Below, one piece after another: positions 35,619 to 45,275 of a stretch of DNA of 64,000 bases. The notes under the pieces are model-generated. The model had not been told where the DNA came from. It saw nothing but the letters and a program-made list of their open reading frames with translations, and made no database searches. Position numbers and translations under genes: made by a program. Numbering within the stretch: the first letter of the stretch is position 1; every line of letters starts with the position of its first letter. Source of the DNA: Ideonella sp. (GTDB lineage Bacteria > Pseudomonadota > Gammaproteobacteria > Burkholderiales > Burkholderiaceae_C); NCBI GenBank assembly GCA_016721465.1, contig JADKIA010000008.1, positions 186,001-250,000 of the forward strand, given 5' to 3'.

Positions 35619-35841
35619 CGTTGCCTCTCGATGCCGACCCGATTGGCGCGCCCAAGGCCGGCGCGCCATCGGCCGGCGTTCATGTGAGGTCGATCCTAGA
35701 TCGCGCGCCGCCTTGGTCATTGACCGGCGTCATCAGCGGCCACGGCTAGTGGGCCGTAGGTGGGGACGCGCCCGACCAGCGCCAGCGCGACCGGTCGGGC
35801 GCCACAGCGCCGTTGGCGGGCCTGTCGCCGGATGAGCGATA

Positions 35842-35853
35842 GTTGACGTCAAC
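35842..35853. promoter_or_regulatory. Perfect 12-bp palindrome upstream of the SDR gene
   Basis: GTTGACGTCAAC is a perfect palindrome 86 bp before the SDR ATG, in the 320-bp spacer between the divergent WS/DGAT and SDR genes. It could be an operator. Nothing else in the spacer is recognised. Confidence 0.4.
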
Positions 35854-35938
35854 AACGCTGGCGCTGCACCAGCGGCCCGAGGGCGCCGATGTCGGTCGGC
35901 TTCGGCCGCCTGGACAGTGCAACAAGTCCGAAGAGCAC

Positions 35939-36763
35939 ATGACGATGAAACTCAGTGGCCGCGTGGCCGTGGTCACCGGGGCCGGCAGCGGGATCGGTCG
36001 GGCGCTCGCGCTCGGCCTCGCGCGGCGCGGCTGCCACCTGGCGCTGGCCGACATCGACGAGGTCGGGCTGGATCGCAGCATCGCCGAAACGATCGCCGTC
36101 GGCATCCCCGGCCTGCCTGTGAGCCGCCACCCGCTGGACGTGGCCAGCCGCGAGGCCGTGGCCGCGTTGCCGGCCGCGGTGCTGGCGGCGCACGGCCGGG
36201 TGGACCTGCTCGTCAACAACGCTGGCGTGGCCCTGGGCGGTCTGTTCGAACAGGTGAGCGAGGCCGATTTCGACTGGCTGATGGAGATCAACTTCCATGG
36301 CCTCGTGCGCATGACGCGCGCCTTCCTGCCCGCGCTGCGCGCCAGCGACGAGGCCCGCATCGTCAACCTCTCCAGCGTGTACGGCCTGATCTCGCCGCCG
36401 GGGCAGGCCGCTTACTCGGCCAGCAAGTTCGCCGTGCGCGGCTTCTCCAACGCCCTGCGGCACGAGTTGGCCGGCAGCACGGTGGGCGTCACGGTCGTGC
36501 ACCCGGGCGGCGTGGCCACGGCCATCGCGCGCCGTGCCCGCGTGGCCCCGGGCGTGGCGCCCGAGGAGCTGACGCGGCGCATGGCCCAAGCCGAGAAGAT
36601 GCTGCGCCTGCCGCCCGCGCGCGCAGCCGAGATCATCGTGCGTGCGGTCGAGCAAGGCCGTGCGCGCGTGCTGGTGGGCGGCGACGCCCAGTTCATCGGG
36701 TTGCTCGAGCGCCTGATGCCCGTTCACTATTGGCGCTTGCTCGCCAGACTGGTGGGAATGTGA
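35939..36763 (+). CDS. Short-chain dehydrogenase/reductase
   Basis: A 274-residue NAD(P)-dependent oxidoreductase. The cofactor motif TGAGSGIG lies near residue 12, NNAG near 93, and the catalytic Ser, Tyr and Lys are in NLSSVYG and YSASK. The C-terminal 45 residues form a lid (LLERLMPVHYWRLLARLVG). The type resembles acyl-group or sterol SDRs. The ATG at 35939 reads MTMKLSGR. The next gene starts within its stop. The neighbouring WS/DGAT suggests long-chain alcohol or aldehyde chemistry, which is inference. Confidence 0.88.
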   Translation: MTMKLSGRVAVVTGAGSGIGRALALGLARRGCHLALADIDEVGLDRSIAETIAVGIPGLPVSRHPLDVASREAVAALPAAVLAAHGRVDLLVNNAGVALGGLFEQVSEADFDWLMEINFHGLVRMTRAFLPALRASDEARIVNLSSVYGLISPPGQAAYSASKFAVRGFSNALRHELAGSTVGVTVVHPGGVATAIARRARVAPGVAPEELTRRMAQAEKMLRLPPARAAEIIVRAVEQGRARVLVGGDAQFIGLLERLMPVHYWRLLARLVGM

Positions 36764-37773
36764 AGCTGTTGCTCATTGTCTTGTTGCTTGTCGCGGCCGT
36801 GCCTGCGTGTCTGGTGCTGTTCACCTGGCGCAGCGTGCGCCGTGTGGAGCTCGCGCTGCCGCCGCAGGGCCGCTTTGTCGAGGTGCCGGGTGCGCGGCTG
36901 CATGTGCTGGACAAGGGCCCGGCCGACGGGGCCGCCCAGCGACCGGCGTTGCTGCTGATCCATGGTTTGGCAGGCAACCTGTGCCACTTCAGTTGCGGCG
37001 TCGTGGACCCACTGGCGGCGCATTACCGCGTGGTGGCGGTGGACCGCCCAGGCTCGGGCTACTCCGAGCGCTTGCCCGGTACCGCGGCCACGCTCAGCGC
37101 GCAGGCGGATGCGATGGCTGCGCTCATTGAAACGCTGCAACTTGGTCGGGTGGTGGTGGTGGGCCACTCGCTCGGCGGCGCGGTCGCACTCACGCTGGCG
37201 CAGCGCCATCCCGGGCGCGTGGCCGCGCTGGCGCTCATTGCGCCGCTGACGCATGCGCCCACGGCGATCTCGCCCGCCTTCGCCGGCCTGCAGATCCGCT
37301 GGCCCTGGTTGCGCACCGTGGTGGCCTGGACCCTCGCCTTGCCAGCCACACTGGCCCAGCGCGACAAGATTCTCGCCATCGTCTTCGGACCCGAGCCAGT
37401 GCCCGACGATTTCCCCACGCGCGGCGGCGGCCTGCTCGGCATCCGCCCCAGCCACTTCGTTGCCGCCTGCGCCGACCTGGCGGAAGTGGGGCAGGACTTG
37501 CCCACGGTGATCGCCGGCTACCCGTCGATGCACCTGCCGGTGAGCGTGCTCTACGGCCGCGGCGACCGCATCCTCGACCCCGTCGAACAGGGCCAGGCGC
37601 TGGTGGACGAGCTGCCTGGCGCGCAACTGAAGCTGGTCGAGGGCGGGCACATGCTGCCCGTGACGGTGGCGGCCGCGACGGTGGCGTTCGTGACCGAGGT
37701 GGTGCAAGGCCTGGGCCCTGCCGTCGTGAGTCAGCGCCCCGAGATTTCTTCCAGCAGCGTCTCAGCGCCATAG
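36760..37773 (+). CDS. Membrane-anchored alpha/beta hydrolase
   Basis: A 337-residue serine hydrolase. The GTG start overlaps the SDR stop by 4 bp. An N-terminal hydrophobic segment (LLLIVLLLVAAVPACLVLF) is a membrane anchor. Catalytic parts are LLIHGLAGN, GHSLGG, the acid near YGRGDRIL and the base in EGGHMLPV. The epoxide-hydrolase/lipase-like fold fits a lipid or ester substrate. The C-terminus overlaps the end of the convergent S46 peptidase by 43 bp. Confidence 0.88.
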   Translation: MKLLLIVLLLVAAVPACLVLFTWRSVRRVELALPPQGRFVEVPGARLHVLDKGPADGAAQRPALLLIHGLAGNLCHFSCGVVDPLAAHYRVVAVDRPGSGYSERLPGTAATLSAQADAMAALIETLQLGRVVVVGHSLGGAVALTLAQRHPGRVAALALIAPLTHAPTAISPAFAGLQIRWPWLRTVVAWTLALPATLAQRDKILAIVFGPEPVPDDFPTRGGGLLGIRPSHFVAACADLAEVGQDLPTVIAGYPSMHLPVSVLYGRGDRILDPVEQGQALVDELPGAQLKLVEGGHMLPVTVAAATVAFVTEVVQGLGPAVVSQRPEISSSSVSAP

Positions 37774-39799
37774 ACCTGGCGCAAGGCTTCGAGCATGAAG
37801 CCGCTGTGCACGGCCACCAGGCGGTTGCGGCGTTCGTCGAAACCGTACGAGCCACCGATCGACGGCAGGTTGCCGTCGAACGCCAGGCCCACGATCTGCC
37901 CATGGCGGTCGATGACCGGGCTGCCGGAGTTGCCGCCAACGATGTCGTTGTCGGTGAGGAAGTTCATGGGCTGGGTCAGGTCGAGCCGGTCCTTGGCGGC
38001 CAGCCAGGCGGCTGGCAATGCGAAAGGATCGGCACCCGTGTGGCGCGCAAAGGCGCCGCCGAGCGTGGTGAAGGCGGGCACCACCTGGCCCTGCTCGGTC
38101 CAGCCCTTGACGGCGCCGTAGGACAGCCGCAGCGAGAACGTGGCGTCGGGGTAGGTGTGGGTGCCGTGCTGGGCGAACCGGGCCTGCGCGATCAGCTCGG
38201 AGTTCTTCCGCACGACCGCACGACCGCACTGACCTCGGCCTCGAATCGCTGGCGCACGGCGCGCGCCGCAGGGTCGATGGCCAGCGCGAGCTGGATGAAC
38301 GGATCGGACGATTGAGCCACCGCCTGCGGGCCGCCGGTCCACAGCGCCCGGCGCACCGCCACGTCGGCCAGGGTGCTGGTCTTGAGCAGCCGCTCGGCGA
38401 GCTGCGCCGGCGACTCCTTGCCCAGCAGCAGTTTCACCTGGGCGTGGTCCGGGCCGAGCCGCTCACGCACCTTGGTCAGGGCCCAACTGAAGCGCAGCTT
38501 TTCGAAGTCGGGGTAGATCGGCGCCGTTGAAAAGAGCGCCTGCTCGACTTCGGGCAGCCTCGAGTCGACGAATTCGGGCAGACGCTCGCCGTTCGGCTTG
38601 CCGCGCTCGATGGCACCGCGCACGAGCATGCGCGCGTAGGCGAAATGCCGGCTCTGGTAGTCACCATGTGCTTCGAGCGACCGGAATTCGCCGTGGAGCC
38701 TGCGGTACTGCGTCTGCGCCTGTTCGATCGCCGCCCACGCGCCGCCGGTGCTGGCCTGCAGCGCTGCGTCGGCCGCGACGAAATCCTTCAGCGACTGTTC
38801 TTCAGACCGCTTGCGGCGCATCAGCTCGGCGTCTTGCAGCGCTTCGAGCTCGCCGGTCAAGACCTTGAGGGTGTTCTCGATGCCGTCGAGCTCCGACTTC
38901 GCCACGCGCTGCGCTTCTGCACCCTGGTTGCCGTACTGGATCAGCAGGCCACGCAGTTCGGACAAGCGCATCAGCGCGGGCACCAGCGTCGCGTCGCGCG
39001 TGGTCTCGAGTTCGGCCACGGTGCGCAATCGGCTCGTGCTGCCGGGGTGGCCGGTGACCAGCGTCAGCTCGCCAGGCGCAGCGCCGTTGCGGCTGAAGGG
39101 CAGGTGGTCCTTGACCGTCACCGGCCTGCCGTCTTCATAGGCCCGCAGCAGCGCCATGTCGAGCGCATAGCGCGGGAAGTTGAAGTTGTCGGGGTCGCCG
39201 CCGAAATCGGCGATGGCGTTTTCCGGTGCCCAGACCAGGCGTGCATCGCTGAAGCGGTGGTATCGGTACAGGTGGTAGAGGCCGCCCTGGTACAGCGTGA
39301 CCAGGTCGCAGCGCGTGCTGGCCTGGTCGGCGCCCACGCAGGCCGAAGTGAGCCGCGCGCGAACGGCGTTGAACGCAAGCGTGAAGGCCTGGCCCTGCAG
39401 TCCGCGGGTAGCGGCAAGCACTTGGCCGGTCACGTCGCTGGTCTGCTCAAGCCGGTTGAGTTCGAGCTCGGGGCAGCGCAGCTCGTGCTCGGGTTTGGCG
39501 GCGAGAAAGCCGTCGCGCAACAGATTGCGACTGGCGGTCGAGAGGTCTTCGATGCAGTCCGAAACGCAGTGGTGGTTCGTCATGACCAGACCATTGCGCG
39601 ACACGAACGAGCCGGAGCAACCGCCCGCCAGGCGCACGGACGCACGCATCACCCGCTGGATCCAGGCCGCGTCGGGCACGAACCCGTATTCGGCCTTCAT
39701 CTGCGCCAGCGGCAGGTTGTCGAGCGTCCACATCCCTTCGGCGGCATGGGTCGTGGCGGCGCCGGACAGCGCGCAGGCAAGGAGCAGTGGCTTGAGCAT
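37731..39799 (-). pseudogene. S46-family dipeptidyl-peptidase, frameshifted by 8-bp duplication
   Basis: S46 peptidases (DPP7/DPP11 type) are periplasmic enzymes that release dipeptides. The gene starts MLKPLLLACALSGAATTHA, a signal peptide. The catalytic His is in TNHHCVSD and the nucleophile Ser in GGNSGSPVIDRHG. The frame is broken near 38209-38229, where an 8-bp unit CGCACGAC is repeated: the first part ends SAVVRSCGRTPS and the rest resumes RKNSELIAQARFA. Deleting one unit restores about 687 residues, a normal length. As read, the product lacks the catalytic serine. Phase variation, a recent mutation or an assembly error are possible. Confidence 0.85.
38209..38229. repeat. 8-bp tandem repeat disrupting the S46 gene
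   Basis: The unit CGCACGAC occurs at 38209-38216 and 38217-38224, followed by a partial CGCAC to 38229. Eight bases change the frame by two. This is the only frame break in the gene. Confidence 0.85.
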
Positions 39800-39975
39800 G
39801 AAAGGAAGCCTCGTGAGCTTTGGTTGGCCGACATGGGCCGCCGCGATCATAGGACTGCGGTGTTGGGGCGGCTCGAACGCCAAGCGTCCACAATCGACCG
39901 GGCGGCCGCCCACTTGCTCGGTGCCCGTCCCCTTCAACCCAGCGCTTCGCACCCCCACCTGGAGGCACACACAGC

Positions 39976-40359
39976 ATGTTTTCGCACATCATGATCGGCA
40001 CCAACGACCTGGACCGGGCCAAGGCGTTCTACGACGCCGTGTTGGGCACCCTGGGGGTGCCTGCCGGCGCGGTGGACCGCCACCGCGTCTTCTGGCGCAC
40101 ATCGACCGGCGTCTTTTCGGTGACCGTGCCCATCAACGGGCAGCCGGCCACGGTGGGCAATGGCACCACCGTCGGCTTTGCCTGCCAGTCGGCCGAGCAG
40201 GCCGATGCCTGGCATGCGGCCGGGGTGGCCCATGGCGGCACGACCTGCGAAGACCCGCCCGGTGTGCGCGAAGGCGCCAACGGCAAGCTCTACCTGGCCT
40301 ACCTGCGCGACCCCGATGGCAACAAGCTGTGCGGCCTGTACCGCATGCCTCGGACCTGA
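39976..40359 (+). CDS. VOC (glyoxalase-like) protein
   Basis: A 127-residue vicinal-oxygen-chelate protein. FSHIMIGTNDLDRAKAFYDA is the characteristic first beta-alpha unit with a metal-ligand His, and YLAYLRDPDGNKLCGLY is the last, with a conserved DPDGN turn. The family covers glyoxalases, dioxygenases and resistance proteins; the substrate is unknown. Divergent from the S46 gene, monocistronic. Confidence 0.88.
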   Translation: MFSHIMIGTNDLDRAKAFYDAVLGTLGVPAGAVDRHRVFWRTSTGVFSVTVPINGQPATVGNGTTVGFACQSAEQADAWHAAGVAHGGTTCEDPPGVREGANGKLYLAYLRDPDGNKLCGLYRMPRT

Positions 40360-40490
40360 GCACGGCGCCCGGCTGTCGCCCAGGCCAGGGTGCCCGGCCG
40401 GTGAGCGTGCCCTGTGCCATCTCGGTGCGGGCAATGCCCACCATGCAACTGGCAACTGAAGTGCGGGTTGACCACCACCCACAGGTTCAG

Positions 40491-41465
40491 TCAGTGGCTG
40501 TAGGCCGCGGCGAGCGCTGAGGCGAGCCGGCCCATGCGCTCGCGCAGGGCCGGCGGCCCCAGTACCTCCGCGTCGACGCCCAGGCCCAGGAACTGCCGGG
40601 CGGCGTGGTCGATCGATTCGATCGGCACGGTGACGCAGGTGAAGTCGGCGTGCCGGGGATCCGTCACGGCGCTGCGCGCCGCGGCCTCGGCCACCGCCGC
40701 ACTCAGCTCCTTCAGCAGCCGCAGGCCCCGCCCCGTGGTGCGCAACTTGGCCTCGCCGGTGTAGATCCCGGCCTCGAAGCGACGCGTGCTCGCCTGCCAG
40801 AAACCGGGCAGGTGAAAGCGCTTGGGATAGCTGAAGGTCTTGTCCAGCACGTTGAGCGACAGCAGGTTCGACAGCCGGTAGGTGCGGGGCTCCGTGCGGC
40901 CCTCGGCCAGCGCCACCAGGTACCAGACACCGGCCTTGAGCACCAGGCCCAGCGGCTTGACGCTGCGCTCGCGCACGGCCTGCCAGCTGTCGTAGCGCAT
41001 GTTGACCACCCGCTGCTGCCACACGGCGCGGGCCACGGCTTGCAGGTGGGCCGGCGGCGTGGCGGCACGGTACCAATCCATCGGGTCGATGTGCAGGCGG
41101 GCGGTGACGCGGCTGGCGTCCGCGCGCAGGGCTTCGGGCAGGGCGGCCAGCATCTTCAGCCGGGCCGACGACGACGCGCTGCCCAAGCCCAGTTCGGTGG
41201 CGGGGCCGGGCAGGCCGGCCAGAAAGAGGGCCTGCGCTTCGGCTTCGGTCAGGCCGGTGAGTTGGGTGCTCCAGCCCGGACGCAACTGAAAGCCGCCGTC
41301 TCTGCCGCGTTCGGCCCAGACCGGCACGCCGGCGGCGGAGAGCTGATCGATGTCGCGCAGCACGGTGCGTTGCGACACGGCCAGCTCTGCCGCCAGGGCG
41401 GGGGCGCTCAGGCGGCCGCGGGTCTGCAGCAGCATCAGGATGGACAGCAACCGGCTGGCGCGCAT
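40491..41465 (-). CDS. WYL-domain transcriptional regulator (YafY-like)
   Basis: A 324-residue regulator. The N-terminal winged helix (RASRLLSILMLLQTRGRLSA, ELAVSQRTVLRDIDQLSAAG) binds DNA, the WYL domain follows (KPLGLVLKAGVWYLVALAEG with the WYL core), and the WCX C-terminus ends the protein. WYL proteins often sense ligands or nucleic-acid fragments. It is divergent from the DUF1579-like/GFA pair with an 84-bp spacer, which is the usual layout for YafY-type control of the neighbour. Confidence 0.9.
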   Translation of the reverse strand: MRASRLLSILMLLQTRGRLSAPALAAELAVSQRTVLRDIDQLSAAGVPVWAERGRDGGFQLRPGWSTQLTGLTEAEAQALFLAGLPGPATELGLGSASSSARLKMLAALPEALRADASRVTARLHIDPMDWYRAATPPAHLQAVARAVWQQRVVNMRYDSWQAVRERSVKPLGLVLKAGVWYLVALAEGRTEPRTYRLSNLLSLNVLDKTFSYPKRFHLPGFWQASTRRFEAGIYTGEAKLRTTGRGLRLLKELSAAVAEAAARSAVTDPRHADFTCVTVPIESIDHAARQFLGLGVDAEVLGPPALRERMGRLASALAAAYSH

Positions 41466-41549
41466 GCTGCAGTCTGGCAGAAAACATGACACCTCTTGGC
41501 GTGATTGCGCGCCTAAGGTGTCGGCATCATCGATTGCATGGAGAGTGGG

Positions 41550-42170
41550 ATGACCAACACCATCAACGGCGCGCGCCGTACCGGGCGCGTCACGAGCGCG
41601 TCACTGGTTGCCCTGGCGTTGACCCTCGCCTTGGCAGCGGGCCTGGCCGGCCCGACGGCATGGGCCGCCGCAGAACCCGGTGCGCTGCCCAGCGATGCCG
41701 AGGGCTTTGCCTTCCTGGCCGGCCACTGGCGTGTGCAGCACCGCAAGCTGAAGGATCCGTTGAGCGGCACCGAAGAATGGAACGAGTTCGACGGCAGTGC
41801 GACGTTCATGTCCCTGGTGGACGGCGTGGTCAGCGTGGAGGAGCTGCGCGATGCCCAGGGCAAGCCCTTCGGCGGCGCCATGCGCACCTTCGACCGCGAG
41901 CGTCGCGTGTGGTCCGACAGCTGGGTGGGGGTGCGCGACGGCGTCCTGCAACCCGGCGTGATCGGGCGCTTCAACGGCCCGGTGGGCACCTTCACCACGC
42001 CGGACACCTACAAGGATCTGGTGATCCTGGCGCGCGGCGTGTGGCGGCGGTTGTCGCCCGACGAGGTGACCTGGGAGCAGTTCTTCTCGCGCGACGATGG
42101 CCAGAGCTGGCAGTTGACCTGGCACATGCGCTTTGTGCGCACCGGCGGGCCATCGGCGGGGTCGAAATGA
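41550..42170 (+). CDS. Secreted DUF1579-like protein
   Basis: A 206-residue protein with a signal peptide (SLVALALTLALAAGLAGPTA, cleavage near AWAAAEPG). The mature part is a lipocalin-like barrel: FLAGHWRVQHRKLKDPLSG, EEWNEFDGSATF, DPNRRVWSD-like FDRERRVWSDSWV, typical for the DUF1579 kind of family. The ATG at 41550 has GGAGAGTGGG in front. It overlaps the GFA gene by ATGA. Function unknown; probable target of the divergent WYL regulator. Confidence 0.7.
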   Translation: MTNTINGARRTGRVTSASLVALALTLALAAGLAGPTAWAAAEPGALPSDAEGFAFLAGHWRVQHRKLKDPLSGTEEWNEFDGSATFMSLVDGVVSVEELRDAQGKPFGGAMRTFDRERRVWSDSWVGVRDGVLQPGVIGRFNGPVGTFTTPDTYKDLVILARGVWRRLSPDEVTWEQFFSRDDGQSWQLTWHMRFVRTGGPSAGSK

Positions 42171-42661
42171 AGCCGATCCGCGGGCAATGCGCCTGCGGTG
42201 AAGTGGCCTACCAGCTGGAGCGCCCACCGCTGTACGTGCACGCCTGCCACTGCACGCGCTGCCAGCGCGAGACCGGCACGGCCTTTGCGCTCAACGCGAT
42301 GATCGAGACCAGCCAGCTCACCGTGCTGCGCGGGCATGCCCAGTTCGCCAAGCTGCCCACCGACAGCGGCAACCGGCATTGGGCGGCGTGCTGCCCGCGG
42401 TGCCACACGCTGTTGTGGAACGCGCACGGCTCGCGCTCGCCCGTGATCGTCTACCTGCGTGTGGGCACGCTCGAGGCGCCGCAGGCCTGGCCGCCCCAGG
42501 CGCACATCTTCGTGCGGTCCAAGCTGCCCTGGATGGTGCTGGAGCCGGCCGTACCGGCCTTTGCCGCGTACTACGACGTGGCCGGCACCTGGCCAGCCGA
42601 CAGCCTGGCGCGCTACGCCGAAGCCAAGGCGGCCAGGGCTGCCAAGGCGGCGCGGCCTTGA
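42167..42661 (+). CDS. GFA-family (glutathione-dependent formaldehyde-activating-like) protein
   Basis: A 164-residue zinc protein. CACGEVAYQLE, HACHCTRCQRETG and CCPRCHTLLWN give the complete Cys/His pattern of the GFA/CENP-V fold. Most members are not true formaldehyde-activating enzymes, so activity is unknown. The gene overlaps the DUF1579-like gene by 4 bp and is expressed with it. Confidence 0.85.
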   Translation: MKPIRGQCACGEVAYQLERPPLYVHACHCTRCQRETGTAFALNAMIETSQLTVLRGHAQFAKLPTDSGNRHWAACCPRCHTLLWNAHGSRSPVIVYLRVGTLEAPQAWPPQAHIFVRSKLPWMVLEPAVPAFAAYYDVAGTWPADSLARYAEAKAARAAKAARP

Positions 42662-42828
42662 TCCCTGGCAAGCGGCGGCGGAACTGGCCACCAAATACGG
42701 CGCACTTCAGGCCACCAGCCGGCGGTCGCGGTTGGACACTGGGCTTGCGAACGGTTGCCGTTCGCGGGCTGCGCCGACCGCGCCCGCAGCCGATATCCCT
42801 GGTGAGTGCGGCCTCAATGGAAATCGCC

Positions 42829-44094
42829 ATGAACACAACGGCACGCAGTACGGTCTTCTCCACCGCCAACCCGCATGCGTTGGCCACCATCCTGGAAGCG
42901 GCGGAGACCAAGCAGATCATCGCCTCGACCGACATCTTCGACATCTCGGGCATCAAGCTCTGGGCGCGCGACCGGCCCGTGTCGGCCGAGTTGCAACGCA
43001 AGCTGCTCGATCGCCAGTTGCGCGATCCGCTGGAAACCAGCCTGATGGCCGAGGACGGGGTCACCACCGCCTCGCTCGGCGAGGCGGCGCTGGCATTGCT
43101 GGCGCAGCAAACGCCGCTGGTGCGCCTGCTCAAGCCGCACGCCACCAAGGTGCTGCGCGAGGTGCCGCAGCTCAACCTGCATTCGGTCGCGCAGCTGCTG
43201 CTCACGGCCACCCAGGCCTCGCGGCCGCAGGCCTTCGAGCACGCGGTGGCGGCCATGCTGTTGTGTGGCGCGCTGATGGACGCCCACGGCGGCAACCCGG
43301 CCGAGCTGCGCGCGGCCATGCTCTGCGGCCTGCTGCACGACCTGGGCGAGATGTACATCGACCCGAAGTTCGGCGAGGCCGATGCCGAGCAATCGCTGGA
43401 TTTCGAAAGCTACCAGCAGCTGGTGGTGCATCCGCACGTCGGGCAGTTGCTGGTCGCTCAGTTGACGAACTATCCGAAATCGGTGGCCCAAGCCATTGCC
43501 GAGCACCACGAGCGGCTGGACGGCTCGGGCTACCCGCGCGGCGCCAAGCGCGAGGACGTGTCCACGCTCGGCAAGATGCTGGCCGTGGCCGAGGCGACGC
43601 TGGCCGTGCTGCGCGATCCCGAGGCCCAGCTCGCGCGCCTGAGCATCGCCCTGCGCGTGGTGCCGGGCGAGTTCGACTTGGGCTGGGTGGGTGAGATCGC
43701 CCGGCTGGCGCAGCAGGAGACGACCGTGTCCGCACACCGCGACAAGGCCGAACTGGCCGACCGCCTGACCCGGCTGGATGCGGCGCTGACGGAAGCACAC
43801 GACAGCATCGAGGTGCTGGCCACCAGCGCCGAGTCGGAGTCGCTGCTGGGCGCGCTGAAGTTGTCCGACGGCCTGCTCGATCGCCTGCGCACCGGCTGGT
43901 ATGCCAGCGGCCTGTGGTCGGTGGAGGCCATCGCGTCGGAAGACGCGGCCGAGGTCGAGGCCATCGAGGACGAGCTGATCCACCGCCTGTGCGCCATCGA
44001 GCGGGCTGCGTGGCTGAAGGCCGGCACGCTGTCCGAGGGCGACACGCACCGGCTGAATCTGCTGGGGCAGAGCCTGCAGTCGGTCGGCCGCTGA
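42829..44094 (+). CDS. HD-GYP domain protein, HD motif variant
   Basis: A 421-residue protein. The HD part LLHDLGEMYIDPKF has Glu where the usual HDxGK lysine stands; the GYP motif AEHHERLDGSGYP is intact, with VHPHVGQLLVAQL in between. HD-GYP proteins hydrolyse cyclic di-GMP; the changed lysine makes activity uncertain. A C-terminal coiled region (about residues 300-400) follows. The start at 42829 has GGAA upstream; an ATG at 42817 is also in frame. Stands alone. Confidence 0.82.
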   Translation: MNTTARSTVFSTANPHALATILEAAETKQIIASTDIFDISGIKLWARDRPVSAELQRKLLDRQLRDPLETSLMAEDGVTTASLGEAALALLAQQTPLVRLLKPHATKVLREVPQLNLHSVAQLLLTATQASRPQAFEHAVAAMLLCGALMDAHGGNPAELRAAMLCGLLHDLGEMYIDPKFGEADAEQSLDFESYQQLVVHPHVGQLLVAQLTNYPKSVAQAIAEHHERLDGSGYPRGAKREDVSTLGKMLAVAEATLAVLRDPEAQLARLSIALRVVPGEFDLGWVGEIARLAQQETTVSAHRDKAELADRLTRLDAALTEAHDSIEVLATSAESESLLGALKLSDGLLDRLRTGWYASGLWSVEAIASEDAAEVEAIEDELIHRLCAIERAAWLKAGTLSEGDTHRLNLLGQSLQSVGR

Positions 44095-44232
44095 CCAAGC
44101 GCCGGGCCGGGGCCCGCAGCCGTTGAGCAACGCGTCGGCCTGCGAAGACCACAGGCGCGGGCCTTCGGGCGCTGCGCGGCGCGCCGCGGCCCACCCGGCC
44201 GGTGGACTTGAATCGCCGCGCATCGCGCCCAT

Positions 44233-45087
44233 GTGAGCGGGATGGATGTCAACCTGCCCGCCGCGCTGACGATGATGGGCCTGAGCCTGGCGGTGTTGCT
44301 CGGCGGCGCGGCCTGGCTGGCGCAGCCTTGGTGGGTGGCGCGGCGGCGTGCGCACGTGCGCGCCCAGACTTTCCCGGCGGCCTGGCGGCGCATCCTGCGC
44401 CGCCGCGTGCCGCTGGTGGCGCGCCTGCCACCGCCCCTGCAGCGGCGCCTGAAGGGTCACATGCAGGTGTTCCTGGCCGAGAAACCCTTGATCGGTTGCC
44501 AGGGTCTGCGGGTGGACGACGACATGCGCGTGACCGTGGCTGCGCAGGCCTGCCTGCTGCTGCTGGGCCAGGCGAGGCCCGACTACTTCCCAGCGCTGCG
44601 CCAGGTGCTGTTGTACCCCGACGCCTTCGTCGTGGACCGGGTGCGCATGCTGGGCGGCGGTGTGCTGCAGGATCAGCGCCGCGTGCTGGCCGGCGAATCC
44701 TGGCAGCGCGGCCAGGTGATCCTGTCTTGGGCCGACGTGGTGCAGGGCGGCGCCGTGCCCGACGATGGTCGCAATGTCGTGCTGCACGAGTTCGCCCACC
44801 AGTTGGATCAACAGACCGGCGCGGCCAATGGCGCGCCCCACCAGGGCGACCGGGAGCTGGCCGAGCGCTGGGCTCGGGTGATGAGCACAGCCTTTGCGCA
44901 CCTGCAGGCGCTGGCCGCGGCGGGGCTGCCCAGTGTGCTCAGCGACTACGGCACCACCGACGAGGCCGAGTTCTTTGCCGTGGCCACCGAGGCCTTCTTC
45001 GAGCAGCCCTGTGCGCTGGAAGCCGAGTACCCCGCGCTGTACGGTGAATTTGTGCGTTACTTCGGTATCGATCCCTCTCACTGGTGA
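44233..45087 (+). CDS. mtfA: M90-family metallopeptidase MtfA
   Basis: A 284-residue protein. The zinc-binding HEFAHQLDQ (HExxH) lies near residue 180, and EFFAVATEAFFE supplies the third ligand, as in MtfA, which in E. coli is a peptidase controlling the PTS regulator Mlc. The first 30 residues contain a hydrophobic segment (LTMMGLSLAVLLGGAAWLA) not present in the E. coli protein, so this homologue may be membrane-anchored. The start may be GTG 44233 or ATG 44242; neither has a good ribosome-binding site. Confidence 0.9.
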   Translation: MSGMDVNLPAALTMMGLSLAVLLGGAAWLAQPWWVARRRAHVRAQTFPAAWRRILRRRVPLVARLPPPLQRRLKGHMQVFLAEKPLIGCQGLRVDDDMRVTVAAQACLLLLGQARPDYFPALRQVLLYPDAFVVDRVRMLGGGVLQDQRRVLAGESWQRGQVILSWADVVQGGAVPDDGRNVVLHEFAHQLDQQTGAANGAPHQGDRELAERWARVMSTAFAHLQALAAAGLPSVLSDYGTTDEAEFFAVATEAFFEQPCALEAEYPALYGEFVRYFGIDPSHW

Positions 45088-45275
45088 CAGCGGATGCCGG
45101 GCAAATGCACCTGGCGCGCTTGTTGCTGCCGTGTGAAGCCTGGGGCGCCGGCATCCATCGGGTCAACTCGGTGGCGCGGCGCGGCGTTGAGCCCACACCC
45201 CAAACGGCAGGCCCAGCGGCCGGCCATGGGCCCGGCCCCGCGCCGCCACGATGCCTGCCCAGGATGGACCACGCC

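Noticed and set aside
32511..35687. A plus-strand open frame of over 1000 codons opposite the acyl-CoA synthetase and WS/DGAT genes
   Set aside because: It spans two well-supported genes on the other strand and has the Val/Asp/His/Arg-rich composition of GC-rich antisense frames; no motif is visible.
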